64,000 nt of DNA from AP-15 sp963814865 (GCA_963814865.1 CAWFEN010000015.1:230434-294433), one strand, 5' to 3'; shown: positions 43,590-52,981, counted from the stretch's first letter. Translations and numbers: made by a program. Notes: generated by a model from the letters alone, not told the origin.

Positions 43590-46409
43590 TTAAGGGAGCT
43601 GATCCAGCAGAGCTTTGGCCTGTTTCATCTTTGGCGCCGCAAGGCCTTCCGTGAAACGCTCATACACAGGTCCGAGCACGGGGCGCGCCTCAACGCCTTT
43701 GTGTTGACGGTGCATGAGCTCCGCCAAGCTCGTCGCTGCGCACAGCTCCCAATAAAGCGCCTGCTGGTGGCGCGCGGAGCTCAAAGACCGGTAGAGCAAG
43801 TCCATAACGATTGCCGGGTCTTCCGAGGTGCGTAACGACAGCAGTTCGCCTTTAATCCGCAAGATTTCCGGTAGAAACCATAGGCAATCATTCGCTTCGG
43901 CGAAACGCATGGCTCCGTTGATCTCGGCAAGGCCATCATCGACACGGCCTATCGCGCCCAGCGTTGCGGCAAGCTCGGCCCTAAAAAAAGGATAGAACAG
44001 CAGATAGCCCGCTTCCTGCATCTCGACGAGACCGCGGCGAAGCGGATCGAGCCCACCCTCGGGATCGCCGCGCTTCGCGGCGAGGCTGCCGCGCAGGCAA
44101 AGACCGGCGGCGTGGAAGGGGAGTAGGGCGTGCCTCGATGCATGATCGATAAGCTCTTCGCCAGAGGCCTCAGCCAACTCCAATTCGCCAAGACTGAGGA
44201 AGATAATGCCAGCCGTCCAAGCCAGAACGATGCTCAGATGGATCGGCTCGTTCGTGACGCGTGCCGCTTCGATCGCCCTTATTGCCGTACTCGATGCCGT
44301 CTCCAAAAACCCCTGCAACAGCGAATTGACTGCGAGCGCGACGCCCATCTCGGCATTAAACCGGTACAAGTTGCTGCTTCGGTCGACCGGATACCGGTCG
44401 ATAGCCCGTTGAAGCCGTGCGCGGACTTCACCATGCGCTCCGAGAGAAGTTTGCGATAGACCGATCATCAAATCAGCCGTTGCCCGAGATTGGTCGTCGC
44501 GGGCTAGCCCTTCGTAATGCCGAGCGAGAGCAAGCGCATCATTCGATGCCGCCGCGCGCTGCGAGAACAGCCAAAGGGCGCGGATAGACCGCTGCTGATA
44601 GTCGACATCCCCAAGCTCCTGAGCGAGTGCCAACGCCCGTACGAATGCCGCGCGAGACGGGGCGATCATCCCCCGCGCGTACATGAGCGCCACACCGAGA
44701 TTGTACTGCAGGATGATCTCATAGTGGCTACCCGCAGCATCGCCAATCAGTGCCAGTGCCTTGCCGGCCCACTCGCTGACTTCCTCGACCAGCGATAGCG
44801 CGCCCCAAAGGTTCGTCGCGGTGGCGGCAAGCGCCACTCCCAGCGTGGTATCGCCCTCCGGGGAGAACGCCCAGTTCAGTGCCGCGCGGAGATTGTCGAG
44901 GTCCCCATGATGACGATCCTGGCTATCGATGGCCGCCTGCAGCCGATCCTGTGTCGAGAACGGCGCAGATAACGCGAGGTAGAATTCGGCGTGGCAACGA
45001 GCGACCTGGACCGCATCGCCAGTTTCCGCCAGCTTCTCGAGCGCATAAACACGCGTCGTCTCGAGCAGCCGCCAACGCCCGCGTGCTTCAGATCGCTCAG
45101 GCGTGACTAGCGACTTGTTGACGAGATTGGCGATGCCGACCGTCACCGCCGATGGACCTGCTACGTCCCCCGTCACCGCGACGGCCGCGTCGAGCGTGAA
45201 ACCTGCCGGGAACACGGCCAGGTGACACAGTAGCCGCCGTTCGGCTTCCGGAAGCAGTTCGTAGCTCCAATCGAGCGTCGCACGGAGCGTTCGATGCCGG
45301 GGAAGCGCGGTCCGTCGGCCGCTCGTCAGCAACTGTAGGCGATCGTCGAGGCGAACGGCGAGTTCCGGGATCCCGAGCGTGGCGGCACGCGCCGCCGCCA
45401 ACTCAATCGCCAGCGGAATGCCATCGAGGCGCCGACAGATCATCGCAAGCAATGCCATCAGCCGTTCGTCAGGCGCGAAACGCGGTTCGGCCGCCCGCGC
45501 TCTTTCGACAAAGAGCCGAACAGCGCCGTATTCGAGAGGATCGGTTCTGTCGTCGATATTCGCCGCGGGCACGGCGAGCGTCGGGACTGGATAAATCTGC
45601 TCCCCTTCAGCCCGAAGCGGCTCGCGGCTTGTGGCGATGACCCGCGCCGTTGGACTTGCGCGCAGCAGCGCCTCCGCCATTCTGGCCGCGGCGTCAATCA
45701 GGTGTTCGCAATTGTCGAGCAGGAGCAGCAGCTCTTTTCCGATCAGCGCGCTCGCAACGCGCCCGGCTGTGACGGGACCAGCGGCGAGTTCGATCCCGAG
45801 CGCGGCGGCAACCCTAGCGGGGACAAGGTCGGGGTCGGAGAGCGACGCCAGCTCGACGCGCCAGACCCCGTCGCCAAATTGCGGCAGCAACCGATGTGCC
45901 GCGGCAAGAGCGAGACGTGTCTTCCCGATGCCACCGGTGCCTGTCAACGTGACGAGCCGGCGCGCGCTGGCAAGTCGGAGGACTTCAAGTAGGCTGTCCC
46001 CCCGGCCGATCAGCTCAGTAACCGGCAGCGGCAGGTTTGTCGCTGGCGCCGCCTCCAGCCTGACGTGCGCTTCCGCGTCCTCGGCTGGAAATTGGATCTC
46101 CCCCGTGAACTGATAACCGCGTCGAGAGACGGTGCGGATCAGTGCGCGCTCCGCGCCGAGGGCAGCACGCAACGCGGAGATCTGTACCTCCAGGTTGTTC
46201 TCCTCTACCACCTGACCCGGCCAAATGCCCGCCATGAGCGCGTGTTTGCTGACGATGGACCCGTGCGCTTCGATCAGCGCCGTCAGCACGTCGAAGGCGC
46301 GACTCCCCAGCCTCGCCGGCTGACCGTCCACGAGGAGTTCGCGACGATGCGGCACAAGGCAATAACGCCCGAACGTGATCCGCGCCGGCAATCGCGATCC
46401 GGAGTTCAT
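43590..46409 (-). CDS. STAND regulator 1: winged helix + NB-ARC-like ATPase + TPR
   Basis: 939 residues, intact. An OmpR/CadC-type winged helix occupies residues 1-105 (ITFGRYCLVPHRRELLVDGQ, NNLEVQISALRAALG, TVSRRGYQFTGEI). An AAA/STAND ATPase follows, with Walker A GTGGIGKTRLALAA (K163) and Walker B ELLLLLDNCEHLIDA (about 226-239), then CHLAVFPAGFTLDAAVAV as a winged-helix-like module. A long helical TPR-type sensor covers about residues 500-939. There is no transmembrane segment, so it is cytoplasmic. Ligand binding to the TPR part is expected to trigger ATP-driven assembly. It is about 60% similar to STAND2 next to it and shares its promoter block. Confidence 0.88.
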   Translation of the reverse strand: MNSGSRLPARITFGRYCLVPHRRELLVDGQPARLGSRAFDVLTALIEAHGSIVSKHALMAGIWPGQVVEENNLEVQISALRAALGAERALIRTVSRRGYQFTGEIQFPAEDAEAHVRLEAAPATNLPLPVTELIGRGDSLLEVLRLASARRLVTLTGTGGIGKTRLALAAAHRLLPQFGDGVWRVELASLSDPDLVPARVAAALGIELAAGPVTAGRVASALIGKELLLLLDNCEHLIDAAARMAEALLRASPTARVIATSREPLRAEGEQIYPVPTLAVPAANIDDRTDPLEYGAVRLFVERARAAEPRFAPDERLMALLAMICRRLDGIPLAIELAAARAATLGIPELAVRLDDRLQLLTSGRRTALPRHRTLRATLDWSYELLPEAERRLLCHLAVFPAGFTLDAAVAVTGDVAGPSAVTVGIANLVNKSLVTPERSEARGRWRLLETTRVYALEKLAETGDAVQVARCHAEFYLALSAPFSTQDRLQAAIDSQDRHHGDLDNLRAALNWAFSPEGDTTLGVALAATATNLWGALSLVEEVSEWAGKALALIGDAAGSHYEIILQYNLGVALMYARGMIAPSRAAFVRALALAQELGDVDYQQRSIRALWLFSQRAAASNDALALARHYEGLARDDQSRATADLMIGLSQTSLGAHGEVRARLQRAIDRYPVDRSSNLYRFNAEMGVALAVNSLLQGFLETASSTAIRAIEAARVTNEPIHLSIVLAWTAGIIFLSLGELELAEASGEELIDHASRHALLPFHAAGLCLRGSLAAKRGDPEGGLDPLRRGLVEMQEAGYLLFYPFFRAELAATLGAIGRVDDGLAEINGAMRFAEANDCLWFLPEILRIKGELLSLRTSEDPAIVMDLLYRSLSSARHQQALYWELCAATSLAELMHRQHKGVEARPVLGPVYERFTEGLAAPKMKQAKALLDQLP

Positions 46410-46464
46410 GGGTCGGCACTATAAGCGCGATTTCAGGAACTTTAAGCTTGCCTGAGCATTCGCC
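46410..46464 (-). promoter_or_regulatory. Conserved promoter block of STAND1
   Basis: About 45 bases (46420-46464) that match the region in front of STAND2 closely. Read on the minus strand, AGGCAAGCTTAAAG comes first, then CTGAAATCGC, then a -10-like CTTATA (46420-46425) only 10 bases before the ATG. No ribosome binding site fits in 10 bases, so the transcript is probably leaderless or nearly so. Confidence 0.6.
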
Positions 46465-46548
46465 GTGGTTGTGGTGCCGGTTGGCGCCGTTCGGTCGCGT
46501 CTGCGCCGCGGGCGCATGAAGCTGAGGATGGCCGCGTGAAAAGCTCGA

Positions 46549-49404
46549 TTACAGTTCGTCCAGCAATAGCTTTGCGGTTTTGAGGTGGGCCGTGTCGAAC
46601 CCCTCGGTAAACCGATCGTAGACCGGCTGGAGAAGATTCTTCGCATCGGCAGAATGGCCTTGGTCGCGCAATGACCCGGCAAGGCTCATGGCAGCACGCA
46701 ATTCCCAGGACAAGGCGCCCTGGCCACGTGCGAGATCGAGGGCTTGCCGGAAAAGATCCTCGGCTGCGGCCGTCGCAGTCGGTCCACCCTGCAACAGAAG
46801 AAGCTCGCCTTTGACGCGCAACATCTCGGCACTCATCCAGCGTTCTTCAGTATTCTCGGAATGGTTGATCGCTTCCTTGATTGCGGCGAGCCCTTCGGCG
46901 ATCTGCCCAGCACGGCCCAAGGCTTCTGGCATCAGGAGCTCGACGAGCCCAAAAACGGCGGACCTCGCTTCGCCGAGTTCGTCGAAGCCGGCGCGCAGCA
47001 GCGGCAATCCGGTGTCGACATCGCCGCGCTTAATAACGAGTGCTCCCTGATAGCTGCGGCCCCGGGATGCCCAGAACGTCAGTGCATACCTCGTCGAATG
47101 GTCGAGCAGCATGCTCACGTAATGTTCCGCCGCAACCAGGTCGCCGACAGACAGTGCGATCGGGCATGCCCCCAGGAACAGAGCGTAACACAGCGAGATT
47201 GCGTGATGGGCCGCGCGAGCGTCCTCAACACTCCTTTCGGCGGCCCGCATTGCCTCGTCCGGGAACCCTTGCAGCCACAGGATCCGCGCAAAGAAGACGC
47301 GCGACATCACCTGCAAGTCGATCTGAAAGCGAATGAGGTGTGGCCTGGCATCGGCAATGACGTAATCATTTAGCACGCGCTCGATATGGCGCCTGGCCTT
47401 GGATTGGTCGCCCAGATAATGCTGCGAGGTGCCCATCGCTCGCTCGCCGATCAGCCGATCGTTGGGGTCGGGACAACGCTCGGCCAGGGTACACAGCCTT
47501 TGCGCAAAGTTCAGAGCGACGCGGTGTCGACTATTGGTGGTGTGAAAGAACCACAGGCCCCAGAGCGCCCGCAACTGATACTCGGGGTCCTCAAGGCTCT
47601 CCGCGATCTCAAGGGCCTTTGTCCAGGCTGCGCCGGTCTGGGAAATGGCGCCTCTGGTATATCTGAGCGATGCGGCGAGCGCGGTATGGAGTTTCATTTC
47701 CCTCCGCGCGTCCCGGTTCGCTCCGGGTCGGAGAGCGGCTAGCGCCTTCTCCAGACGGCCGCGGCATTCCTCCAGCAGCGACAACTGCATCCATAGTGGT
47801 ATCGCGGCCGCAGTCAGCGCCACGCCGAGCGACGCGTCACCGTCCGCCGAAAAGGCCCAGTCGAGCGCGGCGCGCAGATTGTCGATTCGCCACCCGTACT
47901 CACCGATCCATTCATCCGTGGACCGAACTTCCCATTCCGCCTCTGCTCGTTCGAACAGGTCGCGATAATATGCGGCGTGACATCCCGCGATCCCCTCTCG
48001 CTCGCCGCTCTCGCTAAGCATTTCAAACGCGTAGGCACGGGTGGTATCAAGCAGTCGATACCGCGCGACGCCCCGGACTTCGGCCGCCACGAGCGATTTC
48101 GCGGCAAGGCTCGAAATCCCATCAATGACGTCCGACGCCCGAAGTACCGGGCTCGCCGCGACTGCACAGGCCGCTTCTAGGCTGAACGCGCCGGCGAAGA
48201 TGGCCAGCCGACGGAATAGGACGCGTTCCGGCTCGGCGAGAAGCCCGTGGCTCCAATCGAGTGTCGCTCGCAATGTCTGATGCCGCGGCAACGCCGTCCG
48301 CCGGCCCCCGGTCAGCAAGTTTAACCGTTCGTCGAGGCGAACGGCGAGTTCCTCGATGCCGAGTGCGGCGGCACGCGCCGCCGCCAGTTCAATCGCGAGC
48401 GGAATGCCATCCAAGCGCCGACAGATCGCCGCAAGCGTCACCATCGCCTGTCCATCCGGGGCGAATTGCGGTTCTGCCGCGCGCACCCGTTCGACGAACA
48501 GCCGAACGGCGCCGTATTCGAGAAGGTCGGTCTTGTCGTTGATACTCGCTGCCGGCACGGCCAGCGGTGGCACCGGATAGACTTGTTCCCCGTCGGCGCG
48601 CAGCGGTTCGCGGCTTGTCGCGATGACGCGCGCCGCCGGGTTTGCGCGCAGCAGCGCCTCAGCCATAATGGCCGCGGCGTCTATCAGGTGCTCGCAATTA
48701 TCGAGGACGAGCAGCAGCGCCTTCCCGATCAGCGCATTCGCGACGCGTTCGGCAGTGATGGCGCCGGCGGCGAGTTCCAGCCCGACCGCGGCGGCTACGG
48801 CGGCGGGGACAAGCTCGGCGTCGGCGACGGGGGCTAGCTCGGCAAGCCACACTTCCCCGTCAATTTGCGGCAGCAACCGATGTGCAGCGGCAAGGGCGAG
48901 GCGGGTCTTTCCGATGCCTCCGGGGCCGGTCAGGGTCACGAACCGTTGCGCGGCGGCAAGGCGCAGGATTCCAGCCAAACTGTCGTCCCGGCCGATCAGA
49001 TCGGAAACCGATTGCGGCAGGTTTGTTGCTGACGCCGCCGCTTCCGGCCCGGCATTGACCCGCATTTCCTCGGCTTCAGCCAGAAAGCGGATCTCTCCGG
49101 TGAACTGATAGCCGCGGCGGTAGACAGTGCGGATAAGCGAGCGCTCCGCTCCGAAGGCGGTGCGCAACGCGGAGATCTGTACCTCCAGGTTGTTCTCCTC
49201 AACAATCTGGTTGGGCCATCCGCGCGCCATAAGCTCGTCTTTGCTGACGACGGACCCGCGCGCTTCAATCAGCGCTATCAGCACGTCGAACGCGCGGCCG
49301 CCGAGCCGGATCGGCTGATCATCTAAAACCAGCTCGCGGCGATGCGGCATCAAGCAGAAGCGCCCGAACGTGATCCGCGGCGGCAGTTCCGATCCGGGCT
49401 TCAT
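46549..49404 (-). CDS. STAND regulator 2: winged helix + NB-ARC-like ATPase + TPR
   Basis: 951 residues, intact, with the same architecture as STAND1: winged helix (ITFGRFCLMPHRRELVLDDQ, NNLEVQISALRTAFGAERSL, TVYRRGYQFTGEIRF), Walker A GPGGIGKTRLALAAAHRL, Walker B LLLVLDNCEHLIDAAAIM, and a TPR-type C-terminal half. ATG 49404 is chosen over the TTG three bases upstream because it has the same 10-base distance to the -10-like CTTATA as in STAND1. It is divergent from LysR2, with 204 bases between them. Together with STAND1 it appears to be a tandem duplication that has since diverged, mostly in the sensor half. Confidence 0.88.
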   Translation of the reverse strand: MKPGSELPPRITFGRFCLMPHRRELVLDDQPIRLGGRAFDVLIALIEARGSVVSKDELMARGWPNQIVEENNLEVQISALRTAFGAERSLIRTVYRRGYQFTGEIRFLAEAEEMRVNAGPEAAASATNLPQSVSDLIGRDDSLAGILRLAAAQRFVTLTGPGGIGKTRLALAAAHRLLPQIDGEVWLAELAPVADAELVPAAVAAAVGLELAAGAITAERVANALIGKALLLVLDNCEHLIDAAAIMAEALLRANPAARVIATSREPLRADGEQVYPVPPLAVPAASINDKTDLLEYGAVRLFVERVRAAEPQFAPDGQAMVTLAAICRRLDGIPLAIELAAARAAALGIEELAVRLDERLNLLTGGRRTALPRHQTLRATLDWSHGLLAEPERVLFRRLAIFAGAFSLEAACAVAASPVLRASDVIDGISSLAAKSLVAAEVRGVARYRLLDTTRAYAFEMLSESGEREGIAGCHAAYYRDLFERAEAEWEVRSTDEWIGEYGWRIDNLRAALDWAFSADGDASLGVALTAAAIPLWMQLSLLEECRGRLEKALAALRPGANRDARREMKLHTALAASLRYTRGAISQTGAAWTKALEIAESLEDPEYQLRALWGLWFFHTTNSRHRVALNFAQRLCTLAERCPDPNDRLIGERAMGTSQHYLGDQSKARRHIERVLNDYVIADARPHLIRFQIDLQVMSRVFFARILWLQGFPDEAMRAAERSVEDARAAHHAISLCYALFLGACPIALSVGDLVAAEHYVSMLLDHSTRYALTFWASRGRSYQGALVIKRGDVDTGLPLLRAGFDELGEARSAVFGLVELLMPEALGRAGQIAEGLAAIKEAINHSENTEERWMSAEMLRVKGELLLLQGGPTATAAAEDLFRQALDLARGQGALSWELRAAMSLAGSLRDQGHSADAKNLLQPVYDRFTEGFDTAHLKTAKLLLDEL

Positions 49405-49459
49405 CAATCGCCAATATAAGGGCGATTTCAGGATTTTTAAGCTTGCCTAAGCAATCGCC
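49405..49459 (-). promoter_or_regulatory. Conserved promoter block of STAND2
   Basis: Counterpart of the block at 46410-46464: minus-strand AGGCAAGCTTAAAA, CTGAAATCGCC and CTTATA (49415-49420), again 10 bases from the ATG. The match extends over about 45 bases with few differences, although the coding regions have diverged by about 40%, so the block seems to be under selection. Confidence 0.6.
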
Positions 49460-49608
49460 CGGGGCGCGTGTGGCGGCGGCAAGGTCACTAGTCAGTCGTT
49501 TTAAGGTCTATTAAGTCAATCCAAAGGACTTCAGAGCCGTTCGTGGCTAGCCTTTGCGAACAAACTACCGGAAAGATCACATCGATCTAGTAGCCAGAGG
49601 AAGTAAAG

Positions 49609-50626
49609 ATGGACCGACTCGCCGCGATGGAGGCCTTCGTCCGCGTTGTCGACGCCGGCTCGTTCTCCGGTGCCGCCAAGCAACTGCATATCGGCCAGCC
49701 CGCCGTTTCGAAGACGATTGCGCAACTCGAAGATCGCCTTGGCGTGCGGCTGTTGCTGCGTTCGACGCATGGCCTGACGCCGACTGAAGCGGGCCGCAAC
49801 TTCTACGACCGCGCCATACGATTGATCGAAGAGGCCGAGGAAGCCGAACTCGCGGCCCGTGGCGCCGCTACGACTTTGACGGGCCGCCTGCGTTTCTGTG
49901 CTCCCCCCACCTTCGCGCGCCTGCGCGTCATGCCGCGCCTTCCGGCCTTCCTCGCCGAGCACCCGTCGCTCGATATCGATGCTTTCCTGAACGACTACGA
50001 CATCGATCTGATCGCAGCCGGCATCGACGTGGCGCTGCTGATCGGTCCACTCCCTGATTCGACCGTGATCGCTCGCAAGATCGGCGAGTGCCAACGGCGT
50101 GTAATCGCGACTCCCGCTTATTTCGCCGCCCGAGGAGCGCCACGGACTCCTGCTGACCTGCGGGCGCACGAGGCCATCGTCTACGAGCAGCGCGATGGCG
50201 GCGCGACCTGGGTCTTTCGGCGGGGAATGTCGGACACCCCGGTTACCGTAAGCGGGCGCCTTCGGGTCAGCGCCGGCGAGGGTGTTCGCACAGCGGTGCT
50301 TGCCGGTCTCGGCCTTGCCGTCGCCTCGGAATGGTTGTTCGGGCCGGAGTTAGAACTCGGGTGAAGTCGTGACGGTGCTGCAGGATTGGCTGCTGCCGCC
50401 GGTCGATTTATGGGCGGTCTTTCCGGCGGGCCGGCAGGCGAGCGTCAAGGCACGGGCGTTTGTGAGCTTTATACAGTTGGAAATGTTGAATGCGACGCCC
50501 GACACCAAGGAGCGACCAAGCGAAAGGAACCTATGGAACTGCGGCGGTCCAATGGGCCAAGCGCAGAGAGAAAGCGCACGCACCGCCGATGGGATGGCTT
50601 CCAATATTTTGGCTTCGGCGGCCTAG
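49609..50626 (+). pseudogene. LysR-family regulator (LysR2), frameshifted
   Basis: Paralogue of LysR1. ATG 49609 (MDRLAAMEAFVRVVDAGSFS) lies 8 bases after GGAAG. The winged helix and most of the effector domain are intact (RLRFCAPPTFARLRVMPRLP, ASEWLFGPELE). The frame then shifts near 50353 and continues as GEVVTVLQDWLLPPVDLWAV, PAGRQASVKARAFVSF and an extended tail to 50626. The frameshifted product would lack the last 40 residues of the family. Divergent from STAND2. Confidence 0.8.
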
Positions 50627-50714
50627 GCACAGGCCTGTTGGGAGATTGCGGTAGACGATGGAATCGCGTCCACACAGGGCGCGACGCGCCGACAAAGGAC
50701 CGGAGTGAGTTGCG

Positions 50715-51548
50715 ATGCCCTTGCTGGTTACGAGCGCCTTCGGGGCTAACGGAAACGGACACGGCGCGCTGCTCGCTTTCGATCGCGATGGAAGGCCGCT
50801 CGGCGTCTTCAGCACAGATAACCGCATCGTGGACCCCCGCGGGCTGGCGGTCGAAGAGAAAGAACGCCTGTTGTTCCTCAACAGCGCGGATCGGGTGCTG
50901 GCGGTCGATACCGCCGGCAAGGTCGTGCGCGATACCGGCGTGATCCCTGGACTGAACCCCGGGGGCGGGGCCTTTGGACCGGACGGTCGGTATTACGCCG
51001 GCCTACGAAGCGCGCGAACGATCTTGACGCTGCCGCCGGATTTGAAGAGCGGCGGTGAACATGCGCTACCCGCCGGGATCGTGCCCTTTCCGCGGGGCTT
51101 CGGGTTCAATGCCGAGGGCAGACTGTTCCTTGCGTCAGGTATCGGTCCCAACGGGGAAGGCGACGACGCGATCGTCGCTTTTGCCCCGGCCGATCGCACG
51201 CGGCCAGACCCACTGGTTGCGCATGATCCGGACCTGAGCCCGCTCGACCTCATCGTAGCCCCCAACGGTAACGTCGTTGTGTCTAGCGAGCGTCCGTTTG
51301 GTGCGCCCGACGCCGTCACGACCGTCCGGGAATATCATCCCGAAAGCGGGCAGTTCGTCCGCGTGTTCTCCACCGAGGGCCTTGCGGCGTTCCGCAAGCC
51401 ACGCGGGTTGCGCTTCGGTCCCGATGGCAATCTTTACTGCGTGGCTCAGGACGAGGTGGTCGCATTCGATTTCATGAGCGGCCATTGCCTCGGTCCTGTC
51501 GTGCGATTTCCCCAGCTTCATGGCCAGGCTCTCGTCTTCTTTCCCTAG
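50715..51548 (+). CDS. Beta-propeller protein (NHL/SMP-30-like)
   Basis: 277 residues with repeated propeller strands: LVTSAFGANGNGHGALLAFD, VDPRGLAVEEKERLLFLNSA, GGGAFGPDGRYYAGLRSA, PFPRGFGFNAEGRLFLASGI, SPLDLIVAPNGNVVVSSERP and KPRGLRFGPDGNLYCVAQDE. No signal peptide. Such proteins are lactonases, gluconolactonase-like enzymes or binding scaffolds. The metal ligands of SMP-30 enzymes could not be placed with confidence. ATG 50715 follows GGAGTG. Intact. Confidence 0.75.
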   Translation: MPLLVTSAFGANGNGHGALLAFDRDGRPLGVFSTDNRIVDPRGLAVEEKERLLFLNSADRVLAVDTAGKVVRDTGVIPGLNPGGGAFGPDGRYYAGLRSARTILTLPPDLKSGGEHALPAGIVPFPRGFGFNAEGRLFLASGIGPNGEGDDAIVAFAPADRTRPDPLVAHDPDLSPLDLIVAPNGNVVVSSERPFGAPDAVTTVREYHPESGQFVRVFSTEGLAAFRKPRGLRFGPDGNLYCVAQDEVVAFDFMSGHCLGPVVRFPQLHGQALVFFP

Positions 51549-51610
51549 TTGCCGTAGTAGCCGATCGCGGTGCGAGAGAGCGCGGTTCGTAATCTCGATT
51601 ACCGTCGCGG

Positions 51611-51731
51611 TCATGACGATGAGCTACCGCCCGCCAACCGGTCTTCGATGAAAGCTGCGAACGTGCGAGCTTTGGCACTCACCTGTCGCCCAGTCGCAAA
51701 CACCGCCCACAACAGGGCGGTCCACCGTCAT
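51611..51731 (-). pseudogene. LysR3: deletion remnant joining start and end of a LysR gene
   Basis: On the minus strand, ATG 51731 and its leader (ATCTCGCTGGAAG before it) match the LysR1 5' end: M-VDR with GACCGCCCTGTT against GACCGCCTTGTT. The sequence then jumps straight to the LysR C-terminus, LLWAVFATGRQVSAKARTFA then AFIEDRLAGG, with its stop at 51611-51613. About 260 codons are missing and the two ends are out of frame. The upstream operator is preserved. No protein is expected. Confidence 0.65.
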
Positions 51732-51825
51732 GTCTTCGCGGAAGCAACGGCGCTCTTCCAGCGAGATAACCAGAAACAGCAGGCAGTGGTTGCCGCGCGG
51801 CCAGATCCCGACCGCGAGCGGCGGT

Positions 51826-51844
51826 TTATGCCAGCCCGGAATAA
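51826..51844. promoter_or_regulatory. LysR-type dyad operator upstream of LysR3 remnant
   Basis: On the minus strand TTATTCCGGGCTGGCATAA, with the same outer arms as the site at 42499-42517 but a different centre. It is 94 bases from the remnant ATG, as against 95 in LysR1, and faces the plus-strand isochorismatase group. Confidence 0.65.
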
Positions 51845-51929
51845 GCGTTAGTCCGCGGCGGCGGCTACTCCGAGCGGGCGTCTACGCACAACCTGTAGGC
51901 GGCAACACAAGCAATCGCGGAGAGTTTCG

Positions 51930-52172
51930 ATGGCCCGGTCCATGGTCTCCACTTCCGGCGCCCGGCAAGGCCACTTTAGTCCGGCCGTCGAGCAGGTTTG
52001 CGCTACCGACGGCGAACCTACAGTCAAAGCGCGAACGCTGCGCGAGCTGGCAGCTTGGTACCGGGCCTTCGCCGCACGGGCGGCTAATCCCGCCATATGG
52101 GAGTCACGCCTGCTGACAGCGGAAGAATTGGATGCGGAAGCCAGTCGCATCGAACCGAAAGAAGACAGCTAG
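51930..52172 (+). CDS. Small hypothetical protein
   Basis: An 80-residue ORF. The second half (VKARTLRELAAWYRAFAARA, then NPAIWESRLLTAEELDAEAS) resembles a type of short helical protein common in rhizobia, often near regulators. Function unknown. The first 30 residues are less typical, so translation may start later. It lies just downstream of the LysR operator and 49 bases before the isochorismatase gene. Confidence 0.45.
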   Translation: MARSMVSTSGARQGHFSPAVEQVCATDGEPTVKARTLRELAAWYRAFAARAANPAIWESRLLTAEELDAEASRIEPKEDS

Positions 52173-52221
52173 CGAGCAGTGCGAACCTGGTTCGATCACA
52201 ATAACCGAAGGACAAATTGTC

Positions 52222-52875
52222 ATGTCAAAGCTCGAAATGCTGACACCGCAGAACAGCGCTATCGCGCTGATCGACTACCAGCCCGCCATGTATCAGGGCG
52301 TGCAGTCGCATGATCGTCTGGTGACATTCAACAACGTCCAGGTCGTCGCCAAGGCCGCCAAGCTGTTCGGCATCCCGACCGTAATTTCTACGATTGCAAA
52401 GGACAGCTTCTCAGGCCCTTTCATGCCGGAAGTCACGGCACTCTTCCCCGAGCACAAAGTCATCGACCGCACGTCGATGAATGCCTGGTTTGACACGAAC
52501 TTCCGCAAAACGGTTCACGCGCTCCGCCGCAAGAAGATCGTCATGGCCGGGCTATGGACCGAGGCCTGCGTGATGTTCGCGACCCTCGATATGCTGAATG
52601 AGGGTTTCGAGATCTATATCGCCGCCGACGCTTGCGGCGACGTTTCGGCTGAGGCGCACAACCGTGCCATGGACCGCGCAGTCCAGGCCGGCGCCGTGCC
52701 AATCACCTCGCTGCAATATGTCTTCGAGCTGCAGCAGGACTGGGCGCGCAGCGAGACCTACGAAGGGGTGATGGACATCCTGCGGACACACACGCCCTAC
52801 GGCACTCAAGTGCGCTTCTCGAAGTGGGCGCTTGGCGAGCACGCCTCGGAGGCGGGTCCGGCGGCGCATCGATGA
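52222..52875 (+). CDS. Isochorismatase-family hydrolase
   Basis: A cysteine hydrolase of 217 residues, intact. NSAIALIDYQPAMYQ contains the catalytic Asp18, and MAGLWTEACVMFATLDMLNE holds the nucleophile Cys116. The family also includes nicotinamidases and N-carbamoyl hydrolases; no isochorismate pathway genes are near, so an amide substrate is more likely. ATG 52222 is chosen because upstream in-frame sequence is unlike the family and GGACAA precedes it. The stop overlaps the XapX start. It forms a set with the YtcJ-type amidohydrolase. Confidence 0.86.
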   Translation: MSKLEMLTPQNSAIALIDYQPAMYQGVQSHDRLVTFNNVQVVAKAAKLFGIPTVISTIAKDSFSGPFMPEVTALFPEHKVIDRTSMNAWFDTNFRKTVHALRRKKIVMAGLWTEACVMFATLDMLNEGFEIYIAADACGDVSAEAHNRAMDRAVQAGAVPITSLQYVFELQQDWARSETYEGVMDILRTHTPYGTQVRFSKWALGEHASEAGPAAHR

Positions 52876-52961
52876 AGGCCCATCCGCTTTCACTGGGCGC
52901 CGGCGTTTTGGTCGGGGTGGTCTACAGCCTGATCGACGTGCAGTCGCCCGAGCAGCCGTAA
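52872..52961 (+). pseudogene. Truncated XapX (DUF1427) protein
   Basis: A 29-codon ORF with ATGA overlap to the isochorismatase. MKAHPLSLGAGVLVGVVYSL is the first membrane helix of XapX domain proteins, and IDVQSPEQP resembles the loop that follows. The second helix (usually VGLLGILLGE) is missing because the frame ends at TAA, probably through a short deletion. XapX genes often lie between isochorismatase and amidohydrolase genes, as here. Confidence 0.6.
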
Positions 52962-52981
52962 AAAATTCCGGAGATACGATC

